Below, piece after piece: positions 51,816-59,941 of a DNA stretch of 60,502 nt. Both the position numbers and the translations under genes were made by a program. The notes under the pieces were generated by a model. That model searched no databases and was not told the origin of the DNA. It saw only the letters and a program-made list of their open reading frames with translations. Numbering within the stretch: position 1 is the stretch's first letter; each line of letters starts with the position of its first letter. Where the stretch lies: contig CAZOQJ010000002.1 of assembly GCA_964581905.1 (NCBI GenBank), positions 1 through 60,502 of the forward strand, read 5' to 3'. Source of the DNA: CAZBWE01 sp964581905 (GTDB taxonomy: Bacteria; Planctomycetota; Phycisphaerae; Sedimentisphaerales; Anaerobacaceae).

Positions 51816-54317
51816 ATGACGAAATGCCGCTCACTGGTAACATCTTTTTTTAACCATGTGGTTCTGGGGCATCCCAGGACAATTATTCTCTGTATGCTGG
51901 TAGTGGTTGGTTTTCTCGGCTTCCAGGCCAGACATTTCAGGCTGGACGCCTCTGCGGAAACACTGGTCATGGAAAATGACGAGGACCTCCGCTATTCGCG
52001 TCTGATTAGCAGCCGTTATGGGCAGCACGAATTTCTGGTCCTGACATATACTCCCAAAGGCGGCCTGTTCTCGCCGGAGACACTGGCCAGGTTAGCCCGA
52101 CTGCGGGACGATTTAAAATCCATAGAACGCGTCGTATCGGTTCTTTCCATCCTTGATGTTCCTTTGCTGGAGAGTCCGCCTGTATCGCTGAAGGAGCTTA
52201 CTGCCGACCTTTCCACCATCGAATCGCCGACGGTAGATAGGGAGCTGGCCAGGGTTGAGCTTAGTGAAAGCCCTCTTTACCAAAACCTGTTGCTTAGCTC
52301 GGATTTACGGACTACAGCCTTGCTGATTAATTTCTCAGGCGATGATGTTTATCGCGATTTGCTCCAGCGCCGCAATGAGTTGCGGATGAAGAAAGCATCG
52401 GGTTCAATAACTGACGCAGAGCGAGCTGAGTTGCAGGATGTAGTTAAGCAGTTCCAGCAACACAGAGACCAGATTAGGCAGCGGCGCCATAAGGACATCA
52501 CGACGATACGGACGATAATGGACAACTATCGCCGGGATGCAGACCTGTTTCTTGGGGGAGTAGGTATGATTGCGGAGGATATGATAACCTTCATTAAGAA
52601 CGACCTGAAGGTGTTTGGTCTCGGTGTCCTGCTCTTTATGATTCTTATACTGTTTATTATATTCAGGAGAATTCGCTGGATATGCCTGCCGGTGCTTTGT
52701 TGCGTGGTCTCTGTTGTTTGCATGATTGGTCTGTTGGGATGGTTTGGCTGGGAGGTGACGGTCGTATCATCTAACTTCGTCTCTTTGCAGCTTATCATCA
52801 CCTTAACCATTGTGATTCACCTGGTTGTGCGGTACCGGGAACTATTAGTCCAGAGTCCTCAAGCTTCTAACCACCAGTTGATTCTTGAAACCATCCAGTC
52901 GAAGCTAAAACCCTGTGTTTATGCGGTACTGACTACGATAGCTGGTTTTGGGTCTCTGTTATTCTGTGATATCTTACCAGTCATCACATTCGGCTGGATG
53001 ATGATAGCAGGCTTGATTGTGTCTCTCTTCGTGACCTTTCTTCTTTTTCCTCCTGTGCTGATACTTTTACCCAGAGAGACGCCGCCGAACGTACGAGAGA
53101 GGCGTTTCAGCATAACATCCATACTGGCGAGATTCACCCAGCATCATGGTGTGCTTATAGTGAGTATCAGCGGCCTCGCCTTTATTTGGAGCTTCGTTGG
53201 CATCTCGAAATTAGAGGTGGAAAACAGCTTTATCGATTATTTCCAAAAAAATACTGAGATTCACCAGGGTATGAAAGTGATAGACCAGCGCTTGGGCGGT
53301 ACTACTCCCTTTGATGTCATTATAGAGTTTGGGGGGGCTAACGCTCTTTCAGCGTCTGCCGAGCCTGTTGGCGAAAGTAATGATGAATTCGACGAATTTG
53401 ATGAATTGGACGAGGCCGCTGCGGACGAGAAGTACTGGTTTACCGCTGAAAAGATGACCCGCATAAAGGCCGTGCACTCTTATCTTGACAGTCTGCCGGA
53501 AACCGGCAAGGTTTTGTCGTTGGCTAGCATGTTGGGTATAGCGGAGAAGTTGAACAAAGGCAAGCCTCTGGACAGTTTTGAGCTTGCCCTGCTTTATAGT
53601 GAAACCCCGGACAAGTTCAAGACTTTACTGGTCAGGCCGTATGTCTCAGTGGAGCATAATCAGGCCCGCTTTTGGGTCCGAGTCAGGGATTCTGAAAAAA
53701 CTCTTAGGCGTAATGTGCTGCTGAAGAAGATTGCGTCGGACTTAACCGGCAAACTGGGCTTTGACGCTGAACAAGTTCGTCTTTCCGGCCTGCTTGTCCT
53801 GTACAATAATATGCTGCAGAGCCTGTTCGGTTCTCAGATACTGACATTGGGTATCACCGTGTTAGCGTTGTCGGGGATGTTTCTGGCATTGTTTAGGTCG
53901 CTCAAGATTGCTTTGATTGCTATATTTCCGAACGTACTGCCTATCGTGTTTGTCCTTGGTGTAATGGGCTGGCTGAACATCCCTCTCGATATGATGACTA
54001 TAACCATAGCGGCCATCAGCTTAGGAATTTCCGTCGATGATACTATTCACTATATCCATAGATTCAAACATGAATTTCAGAAAGACCGCAATTACCTGCA
54101 GACAATGCATCGATGTCATGGAAGCATTGGCTATGCCATGTACTACACGTCGGTAATTGTCATTATTGGTTTCTCCATTCTTGCTATGTCCAATTTCATC
54201 CCCAGTGTTTTTTTTGGCCTGCTGACGGGATTGGTCATGCTGATGGCGCTTCTTGCCAACCTTACTTTACTGCCTCGATTGCTGATTCTGGGCAAAGCGC
54301 TTGGAAAAGAAACTTGA
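51816..54317 (+). CDS. RND/MMPL family lipid transporter (HpnN-like)
   Basis: An 833-residue inner-membrane protein with two sets of six membrane helices and two large periplasmic loops, the RND/MMPL layout. The first helix is near residues 20-40, the first loop about 45-265, helices about 270-430, the second loop about 450-660, and the last five helices end at about 825. ISVDDTIHYIHRF in the second half carries the acidic pair of the proton relay. The loops of this family bind hydrophobic lipids (for example hopanoids). An acidic low-complexity stretch (about 525-545) interrupts the second loop. Placed between mlaC and mlaA, it probably moves phospholipid. Start ATG 51816; TTG 51804 is an alternative. 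Confidence 0.85.
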   Translation: MTKCRSLVTSFFNHVVLGHPRTIILCMLVVVGFLGFQARHFRLDASAETLVMENDEDLRYSRLISSRYGQHEFLVLTYTPKGGLFSPETLARLARLRDDLKSIERVVSVLSILDVPLLESPPVSLKELTADLSTIESPTVDRELARVELSESPLYQNLLLSSDLRTTALLINFSGDDVYRDLLQRRNELRMKKASGSITDAERAELQDVVKQFQQHRDQIRQRRHKDITTIRTIMDNYRRDADLFLGGVGMIAEDMITFIKNDLKVFGLGVLLFMILILFIIFRRIRWICLPVLCCVVSVVCMIGLLGWFGWEVTVVSSNFVSLQLIITLTIVIHLVVRYRELLVQSPQASNHQLILETIQSKLKPCVYAVLTTIAGFGSLLFCDILPVITFGWMMIAGLIVSLFVTFLLFPPVLILLPRETPPNVRERRFSITSILARFTQHHGVLIVSISGLAFIWSFVGISKLEVENSFIDYFQKNTEIHQGMKVIDQRLGGTTPFDVIIEFGGANALSASAEPVGESNDEFDEFDELDEAAADEKYWFTAEKMTRIKAVHSYLDSLPETGKVLSLASMLGIAEKLNKGKPLDSFELALLYSETPDKFKTLLVRPYVSVEHNQARFWVRVRDSEKTLRRNVLLKKIASDLTGKLGFDAEQVRLSGLLVLYNNMLQSLFGSQILTLGITVLALSGMFLALFRSLKIALIAIFPNVLPIVFVLGVMGWLNIPLDMMTITIAAISLGISVDDTIHYIHRFKHEFQKDRNYLQTMHRCHGSIGYAMYYTSVIVIIGFSILAMSNFIPSVFFGLLTGLVMLMALLANLTLLPRLLILGKALGKET

Positions 54318-54382
54318 GAAACTGAAATGAATAGAATAAGATGGCATTAGGAAAATTGGAATAAATTGTTGAGAAGAGTTGT

Positions 54383-55174
54383 ATGAAACAGCCAGTATGG
54401 ATTATCGTTGTTTTGGCCATAATGACTACTGGTTGCGCCAGCTCAGAAAAAATCCCCTTTTATAGCCAGGTCGTCAGTATCATTGACCCCAACAGGGCGC
54501 ATAAGGTTCCTGAAGAACCTAAAGATGACAATTTTGAATTGCTCGAAGATGAGCTTGAAGGACAAATAGTTAGAGTGCCGGACCCGCTGGAACCCGTAAA
54601 TCGGGTTATGTTCCAGGTGAATGATGTTCTCTATTTCTGGGTATTGAAACCTGTCGTATATACATATAAAGGCATAGTACCAGGTTCGGTTCGGTTCGGA
54701 GTGAGTAACTTCTTCAATAATGTCACCACGCCTATTCGTTTCGCAAACTGCATGCTGCAGGGAAAAGGAGACTCTGCCTGCATTGAGCTGCGCCGGTTTA
54801 TGGTCAATACCACGATAGGCGTTCTGGGCTTTGGGGACCCGGCACTGGATAAATATGGACTGGAACCAGCTGAGGAGGACCTGGGCCAGACCCTGGGTGT
54901 ATGGGGCCTGGGGAATTGCTTTTATCTCGTCTTGCCAATCCTGGGGCCGTCAACACTTCGCGATACTGTCGGGCTTGTTGGCGACCAGTTTGCGAACCCC
55001 ATACGCTATGTGGAGCCGGAGGAGCTCTCGATGGGTTTAACCGCTGGCAAGTACACTAACAAGGCCACGTTTCACACCGGAGAATATGAGTCAATCAAGG
55101 CCGATGCCCTTGACCCCTATGTGGCGATACGCAATATTTATATTCAATACCGGGACAGTAAGATTAAAGAGTAG
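54383..55174 (+). CDS. mlaA: MlaA/VacJ-type outer-membrane lipoprotein
   Basis: A 263-residue lipoprotein (lipobox TTGC, Cys at about 18) that removes phospholipids from the outer leaflet in the Mla pathway. The family core is clear: DPLEPVNRVMFQVND, the FFNNVTTPIRFANCMLQG segment, RFMVNTTIGVLGFGDPA and DLGQTLGVWG with a glycine-rich follow-up. A 50-residue linker after the lipobox is longer than usual. Last gene of the mla unit. Confidence 0.92.
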   Translation: MKQPVWIIVVLAIMTTGCASSEKIPFYSQVVSIIDPNRAHKVPEEPKDDNFELLEDELEGQIVRVPDPLEPVNRVMFQVNDVLYFWVLKPVVYTYKGIVPGSVRFGVSNFFNNVTTPIRFANCMLQGKGDSACIELRRFMVNTTIGVLGFGDPALDKYGLEPAEEDLGQTLGVWGLGNCFYLVLPILGPSTLRDTVGLVGDQFANPIRYVEPEELSMGLTAGKYTNKATFHTGEYESIKADALDPYVAIRNIYIQYRDSKIKE

Positions 55175-55256
55175 CTCGGTATCCTGAGCGGCTTGGACGC
55201 AAACGATACAAACATCTTGGCGTTAGTCTCGTAAAGCAATTTTAGTTTCCACTATG

Positions 55257-55718
55257 TTATTTTCTATGATTCCTTTTTCTATCCGACTGTTTCTCCACCA
55301 GATTTTCAAGCTGTATATTTCTTCCAATTAGATGCTCAATTTCAACCTCATTTTTTGTCGTGCGCTCTGTAACTTCATTTAGTTTCTGCTGCTGGCTTTC
55401 AATTTTCAGCTTTAATTCTGCAATTTCTTTCTGCTGTTGTTCAATCTCCACCTTCATCTCTACCATTTGTGTTGTAAAATTTGTCAGGGTATGCAAGTAT
55501 AGTGTCAGAAAGATAACTGCTAATGTCAGAAGAACAGAAACAAATATAGGTATGGCCCACTTCATAATCTTCCAGAAAGCTGCATGTTCCCTGTTTTCTT
55601 CCACAGTCTGTTCTTTTTTGGACAAAGTCGCCGTCACCAGAACCTTGCCCGTTTCAGCTTCTATCAATGTAGCTTTAATCGAGGAGCTTCCGACATCGTA
55701 TCCTAACAATAGCGCCAT
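55257..55718 (-). CDS. Chimera: start of an FGGY sugar kinase fused to membrane helix and coiled coil
   Basis: A 153-residue protein. Residues 1-35 (MALLLGYDVGSSSIKATLIE and on through ETGKVL) match the very N-terminus of FGGY carbohydrate kinases such as xylulokinase, including the first phosphate-binding GxDxGSSS-IKA strand-turn-strand. The kinase then stops. From about 50 there is one membrane helix (WAIPIFVSVLLTLAVIFLTL), and from about 83 a long Glu/Lys/Gln coiled coil. The kinase part cannot be active. ATG 55718 has an AAAGGGGATG site, probably taken over from the kinase gene. I know of no such family; it looks like a recombined gene that has kept an open frame. Confidence 0.7.
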   Translation of the reverse strand: MALLLGYDVGSSSIKATLIEAETGKVLVTATLSKKEQTVEENREHAAFWKIMKWAIPIFVSVLLTLAVIFLTLYLHTLTNFTTQMVEMKVEIEQQQKEIAELKLKIESQQQKLNEVTERTTKNEVEIEHLIGRNIQLENLVEKQSDRKRNHRK

Positions 55719-55754
55719 TTACATCCCCTTTCATATATACCCCCCCTGTAACTC

Positions 55755-56180
55755 CTATTTGATCATATGGTGCAAGGTGAATAGCGTCTCCGATTTATCT
55801 TCCATATCTGTGCAGTTGATAGCCACGAATTTAAAAGAAAGCGGTGGATATAAACCTTGCAGGCCATTCTGAATTAAAAACCACTTGCGGATTTCTTTGG
55901 CATGTATAAAAGCATCGTGAAACTTTTTTTGATAACTACTCGCTTCTGGATTCACCCAATCATAAACATTTGAGATATGAACCTTTATTTTTTTAGCAAA
56001 ATCCCGCAAAGTAGGTAATTTATTCGGCATTCGCTTAATATCTTTCCAAACCACTACTTTGCCTGTATTCTTATCATAATGAGGGATTTCCCTGTCTTCA
56101 TAGGGCTCAATATCAAAGAAATCTATTAACTTTTGACAGTATTCAGGTTTGTATTTAGTTGGCCGTCCTCGCTTAGCCAT
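55755..56180 (-). CDS. Phage terminase small-subunit-like (DNA-packaging) protein
   Basis: A 141-residue DNA-binding protein: MAKRGRPTKYKPEYCQKLID at the start, a helix-turn-helix part around LPTLRDFAKKIKVHISNVYDW, then FHDAFIHAKEIRKWFLIQNG and GLYPP ... FKFVAINCTDM, a combination typical of phage DNA-packaging/terminase small subunits. Start ATG 56180 overlaps the preceding 55-codon gene. No terminase large subunit, portal or capsid gene is in the window, so it is likely a prophage remnant or a domesticated gene. Confidence 0.75.
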   Translation of the reverse strand: MAKRGRPTKYKPEYCQKLIDFFDIEPYEDREIPHYDKNTGKVVVWKDIKRMPNKLPTLRDFAKKIKVHISNVYDWVNPEASSYQKKFHDAFIHAKEIRKWFLIQNGLQGLYPPLSFKFVAINCTDMEDKSETLFTLHHMIK

Positions 56181-56340
56181 TCTCTTCCTCTTTGAGCTTT
56201 TCTCGCAGTGTCTCAGTAAGTACCATCTGATTCTCTGCACATTTGCAGATTTTAGGATTGTCGGTCAAAATGATAATATCCTCAGCCTCTCTGTTAATCG
56301 CCTTAAGTATCTCATCTTTCGTCAGCAAACCGTTAGGCAT
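56173..56340 (-). CDS. Small phage-type protein (55 residues), unknown function
   Basis: A short frame starting MPNGLLTKDEILKAINREAE and ending in LREKLKEEENG; its stop overlaps the terminase-like gene's start by 8 bp (ATGGCTAA). The protein is acidic and helical, with a CKC pair in the middle. Tight overlap in phage style supports that it is real. No family recognised. Confidence 0.55.
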   Translation of the reverse strand: MPNGLLTKDEILKAINREAEDIIILTDNPKICKCAENQMVLTETLREKLKEEENG

Positions 56341-56518
56341 TAAGCACCTACAAATATAGCACCCCCTCTATACTTCTATCAGGAATGTAAAGCTTTTTTG
56401 GCGTGATTATTCGTAAGTCGTTGAAATGACGAGAGTTAAAATTTTTTGAAATGTATGGTTTTATGTTTTTGACTTGCTCAATAACATTAAAATCTTTTCG
56501 AGGTTTTTTGAAGTAAGT

Positions 56519-56641
56519 TCAGACCGCCCAGATATCGCAGACCGCCTTAAACCGAATGCCCGGTATCTTCAGACAGGCGTCCATCAGAACTTGTCCCTGC
56601 TCGCCGGCGCCAAGCAAGGCCACGTTTATATCATCCGCCAT
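56519..56641 (-). pseudogene. Truncated Gfo/Idh/MocA oxidoreductase, N-terminal 40 codons only
   Basis: On the minus strand, a GGAGGAGG site precedes ATG 56641 and a frame reading MADDINVALLGAGEQGQVLM, then KIPGIRFKAVCDIW, before a stop. This is the first beta-alpha-beta of a Gfo/Idh/MocA NAD(P)-binding Rossmann fold (GAGxQG). The remaining ~300 residues are missing. Like the sugar-kinase start 0.8 kb away, it looks like the 5' end of a sugar-metabolism gene cut off by rearrangement. Confidence 0.75.
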
Positions 56642-56820
56642 TCCTCCTCCTCCCGTCTGTCCAAAAATGCTCGGCGACAAGACCAATCCAGCCCCAACTG
56701 CTCTATGGAAGCTGTAAAGGACAGGTTTCGGCGGATAAAAAGCTTTGAAAATTCACTTATTTGGTGTAGATTATCCGATTGTACGAGGGGAGAAATATTT
56801 TGAATTTGTGGGATGAGATT

Positions 56821-58050
56821 ATGGCAGAATTTAAGATTGAGTCGGCACAAAGAATAACGCGTTTGCCGCCCTATTTGTTTGGGCGATTAAACGCCCTGAA
56901 ACTCACCAAGCGTCAGCAGGGTGCGGACATCATCGATTTGGGTATGGGCAATCCCTCCGATAGTGCCCCGCAAATCGTTATAGACAAGCTCTGCGAGGCG
57001 GCACAAGACCCGCGCAACCATCGGTATAGTGCATCAAAAGGAATTAAGGGGCTGCGGAAGGAAATTGCCAATAAATACGAGCAGAAATGGAACGTGCAGC
57101 TGGACTGGGAAACAGAGGTGCTGGCTTGCATCGGCTCGAAGGAGGGCTTCAGCCATTTATGTCTGGCGATGTTAGGCCCGGGCGATACCGCAATTGTGCC
57201 GGACCCGGCCTTTCCGATTCACAATTATGGCGTTGCTTTAGCCGGCGCTAATGTTATTTCGGTTCCTCTTGGCTGTGATGCAAAATTCATAGAAAATATT
57301 GCTATGGTCTGTGAGAATCTTTACCCCAGGCCGAAATTATTGATTCTCAATTACCCGCACAATCCGACCGCGATGACGGTTGACGAGGGATTTTTTGAGC
57401 CGGTCGTAGCTCTGGCGAGGCGGTTCGGAATAGCGGTCATTCACGATTTTGCTTACGGCGAGACCTGCTTTGACGGCTATAAAGCGCCGAGCTTTCTTTC
57501 GGTCAAGGGTGCAAAGGATGTCGGTGTCGAGTTCACTACTTTGAGTAAGCCCTATAATATGGCAGGTTTTCGTATTGGCTTTGCAGCTGGCAATAAGGAT
57601 ATGCTCGATTACCTTGCGACTATAAAGGGCTATTACGACTACGGCATATTTCAGGCCTTGCAGATTGCCGGCATCATTGCCCTGCGAAACTGCGAAGCTG
57701 ATATTGTCGCCCAGAATGAAAAATACCGTTCACGCCGGGATGTGGTTTGTGATGGCCTTACAAGAATCGGCTGGCAGGTCGAGAAACCGCGCGCCTCGAT
57801 GTTCGTCTGGGCAAAAGTGCCGGATGAGCACTTAAGAGGCAAGGGCAGTATCGATTACGCAATGGACCTGATGGAGTATGCGGAGGTCGCAATCGCTCCG
57901 GGCAGGGCCTTCGGTGAACAGGGCGAGGGCTACATGAGGATTGCCTTGGTTGAAAACGAGCAGCGTCTTCGCCAGGCCGTGCGTAACATCAGCCGATTCA
58001 CTCAGGAAAAACCAATAAGAAAAACAAAGCCAACGAACAACAAAGATTAG
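56821..58050 (+). CDS. Class I/II aminotransferase, AlaC-type
   Basis: A 409-residue PLP aminotransferase closest to the alanine transaminase AlaC/YfdZ and LL-diaminopimelate aminotransferase group: RITRLPPYLFGRLNALK and DIIDLGMGNPSD at the start, NYPHNPTA, HDFAYGE, and the PLP lysine in TLSKPYNMAGFRIGF (about 248), then PGRAFGEQGEGYMRIAL. Start ATG 56821 agrees with family N-termini (MAEF) and has a GGGATGAG site; the upstream TTG/GTG extension is not needed. Likely reaction: pyruvate plus glutamate to alanine plus 2-oxoglutarate; the exact donor is inferred. Confidence 0.85.
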   Translation: MAEFKIESAQRITRLPPYLFGRLNALKLTKRQQGADIIDLGMGNPSDSAPQIVIDKLCEAAQDPRNHRYSASKGIKGLRKEIANKYEQKWNVQLDWETEVLACIGSKEGFSHLCLAMLGPGDTAIVPDPAFPIHNYGVALAGANVISVPLGCDAKFIENIAMVCENLYPRPKLLILNYPHNPTAMTVDEGFFEPVVALARRFGIAVIHDFAYGETCFDGYKAPSFLSVKGAKDVGVEFTTLSKPYNMAGFRIGFAAGNKDMLDYLATIKGYYDYGIFQALQIAGIIALRNCEADIVAQNEKYRSRRDVVCDGLTRIGWQVEKPRASMFVWAKVPDEHLRGKGSIDYAMDLMEYAEVAIAPGRAFGEQGEGYMRIALVENEQRLRQAVRNISRFTQEKPIRKTKPTNNKD

Positions 58051-58053
58051 CAT

Positions 58054-58380
58054 ATGGGAAATTGGGTTCTATATACACTTTGTACATACGTTCTAATTGT
58101 CGTGATTCTTTGGATTAGATTTCATTGGCTTGGATTAAAAGTGAGAAGATATCTATGGAAAAACTATCCCGAAAAAGCAATAGACTTTGGTTGTCCATTA
58201 GATGGATGGTTTAATGGTTTCAAATTCGGCAGAGCATTGTGTAAAACACATGATATTGATGACACAGAGTTTATTCTCTTAAAAGACAAGGCCAGAAAAG
58301 CTCAAACACTGTCTATTCTGGCGTTACTACCCTCTTTTTTAGCTATATTCTTGGTCTTCATAATATGGGTCGTTTCATAG
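58054..58380 (+). CDS. Small membrane protein, unknown
   Basis: A 108-residue protein with two hydrophobic helices (about 5-23 and 87-106) flanking a soluble, basic middle part (KVRRYLWKNYPEKAIDFG). Starts 4 bp after the aminotransferase stop, so it is probably cotranscribed. No family recognised. Confidence 0.55.
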   Translation: MGNWVLYTLCTYVLIVVILWIRFHWLGLKVRRYLWKNYPEKAIDFGCPLDGWFNGFKFGRALCKTHDIDDTEFILLKDKARKAQTLSILALLPSFLAIFLVFIIWVVS

Positions 58381-58401
58381 ATGCGAAGGATATGTGGGGT
58401 T

Positions 58402-58668
58402 TTATTCAAATCTATATCCGCAGGTATCAGCCGTGATAAGCTCGGATTCAGTTCGAGGGTATTTTCTGCAGTTTAATGGCCGGATGTCATAAATAGTACA
58501 AAAAGATTTTCCATCCGAATCGAATCTTAAGAAGGGACATACGTTAGGCAGCTTACAGCACGCACCACAACTAATACACTTGCCCTTACGGCTTTTAGAT
58601 ACCGGCAAAAATGCGGTGATGGTCCTTTTTGTTTTAGCAGACCAGGTATTCTTTATTTTATTGGCCAT
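58402..58668 (-). CDS. YkgJ-type cysteine-cluster protein
   Basis: An 88-residue protein with the CxxCxxCC-type pattern: CISCGACCKLPNVCPFL, then FCTIYDIRPLNCRKYP and a last Cys. These small proteins are thought to bind zinc or an Fe-S cluster. It is short because the family's longer tail is absent. Function unknown. Confidence 0.82.
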   Translation of the reverse strand: MANKIKNTWSAKTKRTITAFLPVSKSRKGKCISCGACCKLPNVCPFLRFDSDGKSFCTIYDIRPLNCRKYPRTESELITADTCGYRFE

Positions 58669-58697
58669 AGTCCGGCCCGGGCCTAATGCACACCTGC

Positions 58698-59243
58698 TTA
58701 AGTGGTTGGGGTCGATTCTGTCGGCATTGCTGTTTGTAGAGCGTTTACTGCGTCACAAATCTTCACTATTAATATAATGGAAATGATAAAGGAGGCAATG
58801 CCTGCAAGCATCCCTATGTATGGCACCACTGACGCTAATGAGAGAATCGCATAAGTCAGAAATAATCCTTCCGGCAATTTATCGGTTCCGATTAAGTGAC
58901 GCTCGATGAAAGCATTGTAATCTTTCGAGAATCCCCAATAAGCCTGGAAAATCCAGTAAAGATTGAAAAACGGAATGAACATAAATCCAACCGCCTTTCC
59001 GGGTGTAGTGCGCGCATAACCATCTTGGATGGCCTTCCACATCCTATAGACCATTATGCAAACGACAACAGCAGCATATATGCCGGCCAAAGCTCCAAGC
59101 ACAATAAATAAGGACCCCGGAAATGATTCTCCGGTGTTCGCTATGCTTGCTATGCCGGCCATGTATAAGATAAAAGCCAGAATTCCTCCACCCAACGCCG
59201 AGCCCAGAATGAAACCTTTTGATAATTTGATTTCTTCTCCCAT
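58698..59243 (-). CDS. Integral membrane protein, unknown (four helices)
   Basis: A 181-residue protein with four hydrophobic helices (about 13-32, 43-67, 125-142, 146-168). Between helices two and three lies an amphipathic stretch with VYRMWKAIQDG and FIPFFNLYWIFQAYWGFSKD, resembling a widespread bacterial membrane family that shares this M-W-K-x-I ... NLYWIF signature (DUF4328-like). ATG 59243 has a AAGGAG site. Function unknown. Confidence 0.6.
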   Translation of the reverse strand: MGEEIKLSKGFILGSALGGGILAFILYMAGIASIANTGESFPGSLFIVLGALAGIYAAVVVCIMVYRMWKAIQDGYARTTPGKAVGFMFIPFFNLYWIFQAYWGFSKDYNAFIERHLIGTDKLPEGLFLTYAILSLASVVPYIGMLAGIASFIISIILIVKICDAVNALQTAMPTESTPTT

Positions 59244-59657
59244 TGCATTTTCTCCTTAATTTGCCCTTAATAAAAAAATTGTCTCATTTTATTTGTGGTT
59301 ATACTAACACACAGAAATACTGAAGTAGACGAAGTATTTCACACCAAAATACCCGAATTTTTGAATATCACAAAGGGAAATTTCAAGATTTTTTGGTGTA
59401 TGCTGCCTTTATCGGTATTGTTGTGGGCTCTTTTGTGTTGGCGGGACTACCCTATGATTTTCGAAATACTGCGACAACGTTTTCTATATTGACCACGAAC
59501 AGGCGATTATCGCCCTCGAAATCAACGGGCATTGCATTTTGGGGTTGAACAGCACTTTATCGTATTGACGCAGCGGTATATCCGTGGAATTTTCATTATG
59601 TTAGTGCTCTAAATCTCTGCAAAAATCTTTTGGTTCTATTATAATATTATACTGACC
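59244..59657. other. Gap of about 410 bp, no sure gene
   Basis: A plus-strand frame (59295-59492) with one hydrophobic stretch has no clear ribosome site, and I do not call it. A shorter frame near 59464-59568 reads DNVFYIDHEQAIIALEINGH in protein-like fashion but has no start codon; it may be a gene fragment. Confidence 0.3.
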
Positions 59658-59906
59658 TCAGATTGAAAAAGTATAGCCATATTTCCAGCCTTTGCCGCTG
59701 GTATCTTCTTCATATCCCTGGGCCGTTATTCTCCTTTCCCACTGCCGGGCAGCCGCGTCGGAGGTGAATTGCTGCATAATTTTGAAATCGCTGGGGTTTC
59801 CACGTTCACGTTTTCTTTTTTCCGGCTCATCCGTAAGTCCTGCATACCTCATAATCGTCTCTAAAAAATAGGTGACTGTCCTTAATACTTGCTTTATATT
59901 TGTCAT
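59658..59906 (-). CDS. Hypothetical protein, probably phage or mobile-element related
   Basis: An 82-residue basic protein: a helical start, a charged linker (DEPEKRKRERGNPSD) and an end part with FTSDAAARQWERRITAQGYEE. No family recognised. It lies 35 bp after the HNH endonuclease gene in the same direction. Confidence 0.45.
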   Translation of the reverse strand: MTNIKQVLRTVTYFLETIMRYAGLTDEPEKRKRERGNPSDFKIMQQFTSDAAARQWERRITAQGYEEDTSGKGWKYGYTFSI

Positions 59907-59941
59907 TATAACATTTGAGGCCGCGGCAATCTCAAAAAATT

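Noticed and set aside
55755..56340. An intact prophage at 55-60 kb
   Set aside because: Only a terminase small-subunit-like gene, a tiny overlapping gene and an HNH endonuclease are seen, separated by host genes; no capsid, portal, tail, integrase or attachment sites are visible.
59295..59492. 65-codon plus-strand frame with a hydrophobic stretch
   Set aside because: There is no clear ribosome site and no family likeness; the start is ambiguous.
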